A stretch of DNA of 18,022 nt from Bacteroidales bacterium (GCA_012798745.1 JAAZMQ010000363.1:1-18022); one strand, 5' to 3'; shown: positions 1-7,620, counted from the stretch's first letter. Numbers and translations: made by a program. The notes: generated from the sequence alone by a model not told the origin.

Positions 1-40
1 ATTCACCAATGCAATTTTTGGTCACATTTTTGGAACTTAC

Positions 41-72
41 GTTGCAAAATTCAAAAAGTTGTGCTACTTTTG
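41..72 (+). promoter_or_regulatory. Bacteroidetes-type promoter of the tRNA gene
   Basis: TACTTTTG at 65-72 matches the Bacteroidetes -7 consensus TAnnTTTG at every fixed position. GTTG at 41-44 is a one-mismatch version of the -33 TTTG, with 20 nt between the two elements. The -7 element ends 39 nt before the mature tRNA start, which is reasonable for a short tRNA leader. The match is read directly from the sequence; the function is inferred. Confidence 0.6.
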
Positions 73-111
73 CACACCGAATTCGGATAATGAATCTCAA
101 CTCGATATGTT

Positions 112-188
112 GGCGAGATAGCTCAGCTGGTTAGAGCGCATGATTCATAATCATGAGGTCGGGGGATCGTGCCCCCCTCTCGCTACCA
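112..188 (+). tRNA. tRNA with CAT anticodon (elongator Met, possibly Ile2)
   Basis: A full cloverleaf can be drawn. The acceptor stem is 112-118 with 178-184, closed by a G-T pair at position 1-72. The D-arm is 121-137. The anticodon stem is 139-143 with 151-155, and the loop TTCATAA carries CAT at 146-148. The variable loop is 156-160 (AGGTC) and the T-stem is five G:C pairs (161-165 with 173-177). The discriminator is A185 and CCA is encoded at 186-188. CAT could mean elongator methionine or lysidine-modified isoleucine; I favour Met but cannot settle it by eye. It is unlikely to be initiator Met because position 1-72 is paired and the anticodon stem lacks the three consecutive G:C pairs. 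Oddity: the T-loop is ATCGTGC, so positions 54 and 58 are A and T rather than the near-universal T and A. It is the only plus-strand gene here. Confidence 0.93.
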
Positions 189-193
189 ATTGA

Positions 194-234
194 CAAAAAA
201 CACTTATCGGTAATTTTTCGATAAGTGTTTTTTG
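194..234. terminator. Bidirectional intrinsic terminator between the tRNA and the minus-strand operon
   Basis: A perfect 16-bp inverted repeat (194-209 and 219-234) encloses a 9-nt loop. The outer part of the stem is six A on the left and six T on the right, followed by more T on the plus side. It therefore has a U-tract when read from either direction. It lies 5 nt after the tRNA CCA, and 120 nt beyond the stop codon of the leftward GH78-like gene. It probably ends transcription from both. Confidence 0.8.
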
Positions 235-354
235 TTTTACGCCCACCTTTAATGTGCTGACAAAATTCATATTGTGTCGCACTTGGCCGATTGAATCTAC
301 ACTTTTCGCCTACATCATGGTTGTAAAATCGGATAAAATCGCAGGCAATCAGAG

Positions 355-2526
355 TCAGAGTATTGCCCGGTAATTTAAAATGTATTCTCCCCCATCGCCA
401 TCAAGAAAAAGTCGATAGCGGTTGTTGCCAAGAAATTCTATCTTGCCTCGAGAAGTCTTTGGCCTGCTTTTACTCGAAAATACCAAATACCCCGTTCCAC
501 CGGAAGAAGTCACTTTTATTGTCTTTTTATCCATAAACACACGTATATCACCATGTGGTGTGGGCACAGATCCTTCTATCCATTTCAAACCGCCCAAGGA
601 AGGTTCGACGGAAAATTCTTCGTACCCCGGTTTTACGGGCGATACGCCTAGATAGTATTTCCCCAACAGATAAAGCGGAGCGGCTCCCCAAGCATGACAC
701 AAACTTTTGCCAAAAGGCCGCCCATACATGGCATAATGCTCGCTACCTTTCTCCGCGGGATTGTATTTTTCCCAAAATGAAGTAGCTCCCAATTTAAGCA
801 TCCCGCCCCAATACGCTTTAATTTCTTTTGTAACATAAGGTTGCTCACCAAGAGCACAAAGCGAAGCCAACTCATAAAAACGCATGTAGGGAGTAGTGAT
901 TTTCATGATAGCATCGTTCAGTAGGACATTTTCTCTGATGGCCTGTTTTTTTTCGCTGTCGACATAATCGAACAACACGGCAAAGATATTGGCATAACGA
1001 GTAACCTCATCGCTTTTTATACCGTCCTTTCGGTTATGAACAAAAGCTTTTTTGCGATCGTCCCAAAAAAAAGTATCGAGTTTGGAAAAAAGCGCATTAC
1101 TCAAAGCCGTATACTTCTTTTCGTCCGTTTCGTTACCTGTGATGCCTGCGCAAAGCGCCATCGTCTGTAAGCTTTTACAGAAAAGCAATTGTTCGAAAGA
1201 AAGTTCGCCTTGTTTGTCCATAAATCCGTCGGCCCAATCCACAAAAACCCAATCGCCCGGCAATCCTTCAACCATACCATCGGCATTGGTTCTTCCGAGC
1301 ACGAAATCCATTAAACTTACCATATTGGGGTAAATCTGTTTGATAAAATGAAGATCGCCGGTATAAAGATAATAATCGTAAATGCTCATAAACCAATAGA
1401 AAGTATAATCCATAATGGTATTGATATGCGAAGTGACGGGGTCTTTGCCGCGCAACAGGTTGATGGTGCGAGTAACCGTGTTTGAATCGAAAAAGAGATA
1501 ATAATTCATGAGGTAACTTTGAATAGCATCGCCCGACCATACCCATCGATCGCGTTTGATGCCGTCGAGAAAAACCTCGCGCGTGGTCAAGTGCAGCGTA
1601 TAGGCAGCCACCTCCCAAATGCGATTGATCTCCTCGTCATTGCAACGAAAAGCCCCTCTGTAATCGAGAGGTGCAAATTCGTACATCATCGACAAACTGT
1701 CAAAATGTACACCTTCATCGCTTTCAATATACACATAACGGAAGGCTTTCGAGTGGGGAAGCGTAAAATCTTCGGCCTTATCGTTGTTTACACTGATCTT
1801 GTCCAGTGTCTCGCATTTATCGACAGAAAGCGCCTCTTCGCGCGATTCGCCGTAATATATTCCTACTTCACCCCTGCCGTGCAACTGATGAAACGTTACA
1901 TAGCCAAAGGTCTCTTTACCGAAATCGACCAATGTTCCCTTTCCTACTTCAGTCATACCTAAAGAACTCATAGGCATTTGATCTAACTTGAATAACGACG
2001 GACGTTGGGCGGGACTATCGAAATTCCACGAGGCGGCATTCTGATACACGGTTGTTGATTTGTCGGAAGCTTTCCCCGACTCGTCGATCCATTCCTTGTC
2101 TTCGAAAGTAACTTTCCACGAAGAATCGGTAAACACCGTTTTACCCTCTACATATATCGCAGGCACACAGGACTGATTGTGAACCTTGATGTTCAACGTA
2201 TGTTTACCCGAAGGAAGTATCATTTTTTGAGGCATGCCTTCCTGAAGTTTGCCATCGAGTTTCACATTATAGCGTCCTTCGGCATAAATATGAATCTCTT
2301 CAGGTGTTTTCAAATCAAATTCGTTGGAAAATTCGATCAACACGTAATGGCTGTCCATTTTCCAGAATGGCGGAAAGAATGCGCCTCTTTCGGTTCGTCG
2401 GTTATTGACTTCGTTTCCCAACCAAATATCGTAATCGCCCGGATACCATATCCACGTGCCCTGTCCAAAGCAAAAAGTGAATATCGACATAAAAAGCAAG
2501 GTAAAAAGAGCAATTCGTTTCATCAT
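355..2526 (-). CDS. Secreted GH78-like alpha-L-rhamnosidase family protein
   Basis: The 723-residue product has a signal peptide (about 1-21), beta-sandwich regions to about 285, and an (alpha/alpha)6 barrel of the bacterial alpha-L-rhamnosidase type from about 288 to 625. A C-terminal beta domain follows (about 630-723). GH78 enzymes remove alpha-L-rhamnose with inversion, using a Glu acid in a D-C-P-x-R-x-E-R-type motif and a downstream Glu base. Here the first motif reads DGIKRDRWVWSGDA (321-334): Asp326 stands where the acid Glu is expected. The base is kept as Glu586 in ATSFWEKYNP. The substrate could therefore differ from plain rhamnosides. It is the last gene of the GH127-GH141-GH78 run, starting 11 nt after the GH141-like stop. 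ATG-ATG gives two possible starts, and GGAAG just upstream is a weak ribosome site. Family confidence is good; activity is unproven. Confidence 0.85.
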   Translation of the reverse strand: MMKRIALFTLLFMSIFTFCFGQGTWIWYPGDYDIWLGNEVNNRRTERGAFFPPFWKMDSHYVLIEFSNEFDLKTPEEIHIYAEGRYNVKLDGKLQEGMPQKMILPSGKHTLNIKVHNQSCVPAIYVEGKTVFTDSSWKVTFEDKEWIDESGKASDKSTTVYQNAASWNFDSPAQRPSLFKLDQMPMSSLGMTEVGKGTLVDFGKETFGYVTFHQLHGRGEVGIYYGESREEALSVDKCETLDKISVNNDKAEDFTLPHSKAFRYVYIESDEGVHFDSLSMMYEFAPLDYRGAFRCNDEEINRIWEVAAYTLHLTTREVFLDGIKRDRWVWSGDAIQSYLMNYYLFFDSNTVTRTINLLRGKDPVTSHINTIMDYTFYWFMSIYDYYLYTGDLHFIKQIYPNMVSLMDFVLGRTNADGMVEGLPGDWVFVDWADGFMDKQGELSFEQLLFCKSLQTMALCAGITGNETDEKKYTALSNALFSKLDTFFWDDRKKAFVHNRKDGIKSDEVTRYANIFAVLFDYVDSEKKQAIRENVLLNDAIMKITTPYMRFYELASLCALGEQPYVTKEIKAYWGGMLKLGATSFWEKYNPAEKGSEHYAMYGRPFGKSLCHAWGAAPLYLLGKYYLGVSPVKPGYEEFSVEPSLGGLKWIEGSVPTPHGDIRVFMDKKTIKVTSSGGTGYLVFSSKSRPKTSRGKIEFLGNNRYRLFLDGDGGEYILNYRAIL

Positions 2527-2537
2527 CTTCCATATTT

Positions 2538-4430
2538 TTATTTGTCCTTTAAATAGAAATAGGCCGGCTGCAATCCGGCTCTTTCACGTACGGCATCATC
2601 CACCATCGGACCGTTGTTTTCCCACACCACGCCGGGACCGTTGGCGTTCTGCAAAAATTTTTCCGCATCGCACCAATTGTTTTTAACCTCAATATACGAA
2701 GACCCTTCGTCGGTATACAAATAAAACCAATGGTCGGGATCATGGGCATATGGTGAAAGGACAATGTCGTGAACATAATTTTCGGCAATTACGCTATAAG
2801 GCTGAGCAGATAGCGTATAAATTCCGGCCACATCGTGCATGTGTTTGGCAAAATGATGCACATTGTTGGCAATGATCCGATTGTTTCTCATGCAGTTTCT
2901 GCTCCTCGTCCATCCCCACCCCACGCTAATTCCGGTGTAAGGCAAATCGCATATCTCATTGTGCCGAATAAGGATATCCCTCACATAACCGGCACAAATT
3001 CCCACACATCCCCAATCTTCGTTACCCACATTGGCAATGTAATTGTTTTCGATAACCTGACGGCTACAAACTTCCCGTTCGTTGCAAGGGCAATAGGGCA
3101 AATGGGTTTCAAAGGAAGTCTCGGAAAATATGCCGATTTGTATACCATTGCCGGCAATATCGCTAAAAAGACAACCGACAACTTGCGTATCCCGTGTCGT
3201 CTTCTTGAAATCTAAACCACAGGAACCGAGATGTTCAAATGTGCAATTCTCGAAAACGATGTGATGCGCAGCTTCTACTTCCACTGCTGCCGGAGGACGA
3301 CCAATCCATGCCTGATTATCCAGAGGGTGATTACCATCGCCTCTTTCCTGCTTGGGTATCAATCGATAAGCATCGATCAGGTACATTCCTGCCTGCAACG
3401 GCACATGACCTTTCTCAGACGGACGCAGCCAGGTAGTATGATTGAAATGAATATTCTCAAAACGAATATGCTCCACCGGTCTGTCCACCGTTCCTTTAAC
3501 TTCCACAAGGGTTTCCACAAAGGGTATAACCGCTGAAACTTTGTTTATTTCTTCTCCCGGCATAGGATAATAATAAAGGCGCGAAACATCTTTATTGAAA
3601 TACCATTCGCCGGGTCGGTCGAGCAACCCAAGGGCATTGGTGACATAAAACGGCGAATTGACACCTTCGCCAATCATCGGTCTCGGCCAAGGATGTTCAA
3701 ATTGGATCCGACTTTCGGGCGAATGAAACGTTATGCCCGCAGAATCACCCCTAAAAGCGATCGACTGAATTCTCAATACGGCTATAGCCCACATCTGATG
3801 AAGTATAAGTTCGGCATGGGGTGCATTTCTTATTTTCTCTACCGCCTTTGCCGGCACCCAAAGAATTTCATTTTCGGTATCGTCGGCAAAAATCCGGTCC
3901 ATCTGTCTGAAATCAGCAACATTTCGCGCTCTTACCGCTTTTCTTCCATCGATCCACAGTTGCCTGAAGTCGACCACGTTGCCATTAATTAAGGGCACAT
4001 CAACCATCCAAATTTTATTCTGCGCTTCAGGCGGCAAACCCTTGACTCTGCCTGCACGTTTCCAGCCGGATAGTTCTACGCCACCACTAATAATCACACC
4101 ATTGCCCTCGATCCCCTTGATAAGGGTCGGGGAACCGGGTGTTCCCGAGTCTTCAGGACGTATTAAAAGAGGGTCAGGTTGACAATATATCCCTTTCTCC
4201 AACAAAATGTTTATACCATTTCCGACAGATGGATCATTTAAACGTCTCATCTCTCTTGCCTGACGCAAAGCAGCATGCAGCGTTTGCTTTGGTTGCTCTC
4301 GCAACAACCCGCTATTCTTGTCGTTACCGTAGGGAGAAACCCAAATGTCTGCACAAAAAGCTTTAATTGCAGCCATCAACACCATCAAAACAATCCATGT
4401 TTTTCTTTTATTCCTCATTTTATTGAACAT
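2538..4430 (-). CDS. Secreted parallel beta-helix glycosidase, GH141-like
   Basis: The 630-residue product has a signal peptide (about 1-27), then the opening IWVSPYGNDKNSG and a PEDSGT motif near 92-97. These are typical of right-handed parallel beta-helix enzymes. Repeating beta-helix rungs (N-N-x-I-x-N-V, H-N-E-I-x-D-L patterns) run from about 320 to 600. GH141 includes an alpha-L-fucosidase from the rhamnogalacturonan-II system and a xylanase. From memory, the proposed catalytic aspartates of the founding enzyme are 41 residues apart. Asp533 (in HMHDVAGIY) and Asp574 (in LYTDEGSS) have the same spacing here and are my candidates. The start codon directly abuts the GH127-like stop (ATAA then ATG), so the two are co-transcribed and probably translationally linked. 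A generic beta-helix lyase or epimerase is the alternative. It likely acts in the periplasm or at the cell surface. Confidence 0.78.
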   Translation of the reverse strand: MFNKMRNKRKTWIVLMVLMAAIKAFCADIWVSPYGNDKNSGLLREQPKQTLHAALRQAREMRRLNDPSVGNGINILLEKGIYCQPDPLLIRPEDSGTPGSPTLIKGIEGNGVIISGGVELSGWKRAGRVKGLPPEAQNKIWMVDVPLINGNVVDFRQLWIDGRKAVRARNVADFRQMDRIFADDTENEILWVPAKAVEKIRNAPHAELILHQMWAIAVLRIQSIAFRGDSAGITFHSPESRIQFEHPWPRPMIGEGVNSPFYVTNALGLLDRPGEWYFNKDVSRLYYYPMPGEEINKVSAVIPFVETLVEVKGTVDRPVEHIRFENIHFNHTTWLRPSEKGHVPLQAGMYLIDAYRLIPKQERGDGNHPLDNQAWIGRPPAAVEVEAAHHIVFENCTFEHLGSCGLDFKKTTRDTQVVGCLFSDIAGNGIQIGIFSETSFETHLPYCPCNEREVCSRQVIENNYIANVGNEDWGCVGICAGYVRDILIRHNEICDLPYTGISVGWGWTRSRNCMRNNRIIANNVHHFAKHMHDVAGIYTLSAQPYSVIAENYVHDIVLSPYAHDPDHWFYLYTDEGSSYIEVKNNWCDAEKFLQNANGPGVVWENNGPMVDDAVRERAGLQPAYFYLKDK

Positions 4431-6461
4431 TTATCTCGATACCGGCATCCAAACCGTCATTTCTCCTTTTCCCCTGTTGCCCCAAGCATAATACGGGATC
4501 AACCGTACCGATAGGGTTTGTTTCCTATTCTTTATCGGTCGATACAGGGTATTCCCCCACAAAGTATTATCCGAAACGACTTTTGCCTCGCCTTCGAGAC
4601 ACACGAGCGGACTGTTGGCAATTTCTATTTTTCGTGGGGTCAATTTAATGTCTGCAGGCAACAAAATATCGTCGATAGCATATCCATCTTCCACATCGAC
4701 CGATTCTAAACAATAAACCACCGGTCCTCTCTTGACGGCTACCTGGTTTCGGGTTTCTTCTACCAATGGATTGGATTCTATCAACTGCGCCTCCATATCC
4801 AAATTCAATAAAATAATGTCTCCTTTTTTCCATTTTCTTTCTATTTGCGCATATGAACCCGATTTTAAAGGAATTCCCACAGGTTTCCCATTAACCTTCA
4901 GCACGGCAGCCTTACACCAGGAAGGAATCCGAAAATAAAAAGAAAAATTCTTTTCTTCGGAAATTTCATCCAGTTTGACAACTATTTCCCCGTCCCAAGG
5001 ATAATCGGTCGTCTGGGTAAGCCGTATTTCCAATCCATCTGGTAATGTCGTACTTAATTCATTGCCTCCATAAAGATGAAACCAAATTCCCGAATCGGAA
5101 ACAGAATAGGCATAGTTATGAGCCTCACAGAGTGTTCTCACCGTATTTGGCGGGCAACAAAAACAACTGATATACGATGTTCGTTCTTTTGGCCAACGCA
5201 ATACGTAAGGAAAATCTTTCGAAATGCGCAGCGGATTGGTGTAAAAAAACTTTTTGCCGTCGAGACTTACACCTGAAAGAATACTGTTATAGAGCGTAGT
5301 TTCCACAACATCGGCATATTTTTCCTTACCCGTTAGTTGCAGCATCCGCCAATTGAACAACAGATTGCCAATGTTTGCACACGTTTCGTTGTGAGCAGTA
5401 ATGTTGGGTAATTGATAGGCACGACCGTAAGCCTGGTGAATTTTTTGAATGGAATCGGGTTCATAACACGTACCGTCGGGAGAAACTCCATCGTATAAAG
5501 CCCCACAACCTCCGGTTATATACATTTTCCTACTGACGATATCCTGTTGAATCAACTCCAAATTTTCTTTCAACTTCTGTTCTCCTGTTTCAGCATAAAC
5601 ATCGGCAACACCGGCATAAAGATAGTTTGCCCTTACGGCATGCCCCATTGCAGTGGTCTGTTCACGAAAAGGAATCCTGTCCTGATTATCGTCCGTTCCG
5701 TTTTCAACCATTCCCCTAATATCGATAAGATTTTTTGCCAACTCCAGATAAACCGGATTACCGGTTGTGCGAAACATCTCCACAATACCCATATAATGAG
5801 AAGGACAAATGGCATTTCTTGCCAATTCGGCAGAAGCCGTCTCGTAAAAACGGCACAAAAAATCGGCTGCCTTAATGGCCGCTTCCAACAAAGTACGTTT
5901 TCCGGTAGCACGATAATGAACACAAGCTGCCGTCATCAAATGTCCCAAATTATAAGTTTCGAAATTCAACCTGTCGCTGAACGCCGTCTCCTTGCTTGTT
6001 CCCTTTCTCTCCTCAATAATCACGGGAGTATGAATGTAACCATCGGCACGCTGAGCTTTAACAATCGTCCGAATGATGCGATCCATCAAACTGTCCAATT
6101 CAGAATTTTTGGTCACGGCATACACCGCAGCAACACCTTCGAGCCATTTGTAAAAATCACCATCATGAAAAGGTGGACCGGAATGGGTACCTTCCTTCTC
6201 TCCTGCAGCAATTTCAAAATTTCTAAATGCATGGGAAATTTCAGGGTTATTTAGCGTTTTCCACATACTGAGAATCATGGTATCTTTGTATACTTCAAAC
6301 CGTTCTGCCCAAAAGCCTTTTGTCCATCGCATACCTTCCATATCCACATTTCTCATCTTTACATAATTGCTGTGGCTTGTATTCATCAATCCTTTCTCCT
6401 GCGCGGACAACAATAACGGTAAAAGCAAAAAAAGGCATAACATTTTAGCGGTTTTCATCAT
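4431..6461 (-). CDS. Secreted GH127-family (DUF1680) beta-L-arabinofuranosidase-like hydrolase
   Basis: The start is placed at an ATG; one codon further out there is only a TTG. The product (about 676 residues) has a signal peptide ending in LLSAQ, an (alpha/alpha)6 barrel to about 450 and C-terminal beta-sandwich domains. The zinc/thiolate motif of the family is intact: NETCA (Glu360, Cys362) and FCCPPN (Cys436, Cys437), counted from the TTG. These match Glu338, Cys340, Cys417 and Cys418 of HypBA1, where Cys417 is the nucleophile. The proposed acid/base Glu322 lies 16 residues before Glu338; the residue at that distance here is Gln344, in HQAYGRAYQLPN. GH127 members cleave beta-L-arabinofuranosides, and one RG-II member cleaves aceric acid, so specificity is open. 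It leads the GH127-GH141-GH78 unit. Confidence 0.87.
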   Translation of the reverse strand: MMKTAKMLCLFLLLPLLLSAQEKGLMNTSHSNYVKMRNVDMEGMRWTKGFWAERFEVYKDTMILSMWKTLNNPEISHAFRNFEIAAGEKEGTHSGPPFHDGDFYKWLEGVAAVYAVTKNSELDSLMDRIIRTIVKAQRADGYIHTPVIIEERKGTSKETAFSDRLNFETYNLGHLMTAACVHYRATGKRTLLEAAIKAADFLCRFYETASAELARNAICPSHYMGIVEMFRTTGNPVYLELAKNLIDIRGMVENGTDDNQDRIPFREQTTAMGHAVRANYLYAGVADVYAETGEQKLKENLELIQQDIVSRKMYITGGCGALYDGVSPDGTCYEPDSIQKIHQAYGRAYQLPNITAHNETCANIGNLLFNWRMLQLTGKEKYADVVETTLYNSILSGVSLDGKKFFYTNPLRISKDFPYVLRWPKERTSYISCFCCPPNTVRTLCEAHNYAYSVSDSGIWFHLYGGNELSTTLPDGLEIRLTQTTDYPWDGEIVVKLDEISEEKNFSFYFRIPSWCKAAVLKVNGKPVGIPLKSGSYAQIERKWKKGDIILLNLDMEAQLIESNPLVEETRNQVAVKRGPVVYCLESVDVEDGYAIDDILLPADIKLTPRKIEIANSPLVCLEGEAKVVSDNTLWGNTLYRPIKNRKQTLSVRLIPYYAWGNRGKGEMTVWMPVSR

Positions 6462-6475
6462 CAATCATCTATTTT

Positions 6476-6486
6476 TATCGATTATT
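6476..6486 (-). promoter_or_regulatory. Shared leader 11-mer AATAATCGATA upstream of the GH127-like gene
   Basis: On the minus strand the sequence is AATAATCGATA, ending 14 nt before the ATG at 6461. Identical copies precede the sigma factor and the beta-helix hydrolase genes. It could be a translation-enhancing leader element or a regulator site; I cannot tell which. Confidence 0.4.
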
Positions 6487-6533
6487 CATGAAGTACGATA
6501 TAGTCGATTCTTTAAAAAAAATCTATGTATAAA

Positions 6534-6541
6534 CAAAGATT
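6534..6541 (-). promoter_or_regulatory. Possible -7 promoter element of the glycosidase operon
   Basis: The minus strand reads AATCTTTG, five of six fixed positions of TAnnTTTG. It lies about 72 nt before the GH127-like ATG, in the 134-nt gap after the anti-sigma fragment. The -33 side is only GAAA/TTTC-like at roughly the right distance, so support is weak. Confidence 0.3.
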
Positions 6542-6598
6542 TCGCAAGAAACTTTTCTGAAAAAATCAGCCGAAAAACACACCGGAGAGGCCGACTAG

Positions 6599-6862
6599 TT
6601 AGATTTTTACGTTTTTCTGAATTGAAAAAATAATCCTCTTTTTTAAATCTTCAGATTCATCCTGATACAAACACGATTTATCTTCGTTCTCAAACAAGAT
6701 AATCTTTTCGGCTGTTTTGGCTATATCGGCAAGTTCAGGATATTCATGTTTTAATTGCCTTAATGTTCTTTCCCAGTATTCAACGGCAACATCGGATTTA
6801 TTAATTACATAATCCAAAAAACTTTCGCTTACCAAGAAATCGGTTACATCGTATTTTTTCAC
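6599..6862 (-). CDS. FecR-type anti-sigma N-terminal domain, truncated and soluble
   Basis: The product is 87 residues, starting at GTG (no in-frame ATG; a stop codon lies 24 nt upstream). Residues about 8-52, DFLVSESFLDYVIN followed by a conserved-looking EYWERTLRQLKHEYPELADIAKTAEKII stretch (given in part), resemble the cytoplasmic N-terminal domain of Bacteroidetes FecR-like anti-sigma factors (D-F-L-x(3)-x-F-x-x-[WY]-V ... W ... P). Those proteins are usually 300-400 residues, with a single membrane helix and a periplasmic FecR domain. Both are missing: the reading frame ends after LKKRIIFSIQKNVKI. None of the other frames downstream shows a membrane helix. It follows the ECF sigma gene by 89 nt, the usual gene order. 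It may be a functional soluble anti-sigma or a deletion remnant. Assignment rests on pattern and context only. Confidence 0.55.
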   Translation of the reverse strand: MKKYDVTDFLVSESFLDYVINKSDVAVEYWERTLRQLKHEYPELADIAKTAEKIILFENEDKSCLYQDESEDLKKRIIFSIQKNVKI

Positions 6863-6951
6863 AAATTTCTGTTTTGTATTTTTTCTTTAAGACGAAATAC
6901 AAAAACGGAATGTACTCATTATTTCACCACTATTTCACAATTTCACAAATC

Positions 6952-7509
6952 TCAAACAACAAGTGTACGCAATTTTGTTAAACCTCTATAAATAAGATTT
7001 CTTACAGACTGATAATTAATACCCATAATATTGCAAATATCGTCGTATTTTCGTTCTTCAAGGTAGTAAAGGGTAATAGCTTCTCGCTGGCGAGAAGATA
7101 ATTTATCCAATAAAAACGAAACTTTAGTATCAACCAACTCTTTTTTTTCCGAAGAAATATAATCGACTTCAACATCATCGGGAGAAACCGGTTGATAATC
7201 ATCAATTTGTCTCTCTGTTAGACGATTATTTTTTCTCATTTCGTCATATAACTTATTTCTTAAAGACACAAAGAGATAGGATTTGAAATTCAAAACGTTA
7301 TGCAATTCTTCTCGTTTATTGTAAATTTTGATAAATACATCATGAATACAATCTTTTAACAATTCACGGTCATTTGTCAACTTGCATCCATAATTAAAAA
7401 GAACATTCGCATATAAATCATATAATTGCGAAAATGCTTCAATACTCCCTTTTTGAAATGCACTCAACAAGTTTGATGTATTCGTATCTACAGCTTTTAC
7501 GTAACTCAT
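6952..7509 (-). CDS. ECF-type RNA polymerase sigma factor
   Basis: I place the start at ATG 7509 (185 residues). An upstream ATG at 7560 would add 17 residues unlike any sigma N-terminus. The internal start is also preceded by the same AATAATCGATA leader seen before two other genes. Region 2 spans about residues 19-88 (AFSQLYDLYANVLFNYGCKL, then the DCIHDVFIKIY core-binding helix and FKSYLFVSLRNKLYD). Region 4 spans about 128-181 (LSSRQREAITLYYLEERKYDDI and the recognition helix INYQSVRNLIYRGLTKL, in part). This is the Bacteroidetes FecI-like class that normally pairs with a membrane FecR anti-sigma and controls a neighbouring SusC/D transporter. Here only a truncated FecR domain follows and no SusC/D is in view. 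The gene is AT-rich relative to the glycosidases to its left. Confidence 0.88.
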   Translation of the reverse strand: MSYVKAVDTNTSNLLSAFQKGSIEAFSQLYDLYANVLFNYGCKLTNDRELLKDCIHDVFIKIYNKREELHNVLNFKSYLFVSLRNKLYDEMRKNNRLTERQIDDYQPVSPDDVEVDYISSEKKELVDTKVSFLLDKLSSRQREAITLYYLEERKYDDICNIMGINYQSVRNLIYRGLTKLRTLVV

Positions 7510-7513
7510 ATTA

Positions 7514-7524
7514 TATCGATTATT
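7514..7524 (-). promoter_or_regulatory. Shared leader 11-mer AATAATCGATA upstream of the sigma factor
   Basis: The minus strand reads AATAATCGATA, ending 4 nt before the ATG at 7509. This is the same 11-mer, in the same orientation, as at 6476-6486 and 10758-10768. Its presence supports 7509 as the true start of the sigma gene. Confidence 0.4.
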
Positions 7525-7553
7525 AGTAGTCATGATTTGCATTTTTCTTTCTG

Positions 7554-7561
7554 CAAACATA
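7554..7561 (-). promoter_or_regulatory. Possible -7 promoter element of the sigma factor gene
   Basis: The minus strand reads TATGTTTG, a full match to TAnnTTTG. It overlaps the outer ATG (7558-7560), so it only makes sense if translation begins at 7509, leaving a leader of about 40 nt. No good -33 TTTG is seen at 19-21 nt; the nearest CAAA (plus strand 7575-7578) is too close. Confidence 0.33.
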
Positions 7562-7620
7562 AAAGACGTACTCGCAAAAGACTGGTATTATTTGGTATTA
7601 GAATAGGAAAAAATGATAAA

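Noticed and set aside
5547..6254. Long plus-strand open frame (235 codons) opposite the GH127-like gene
   Set aside because: It lies antisense within a gene with intact family motifs, has no recognisable domain and looks like a shadow of codon bias.
6465..6598. Possible remainder of the FecR membrane and periplasmic part in another frame
   Set aside because: Reading the other frames gives stops and no hydrophobic helix or FecR-like sequence, so the missing part is absent rather than frameshifted.
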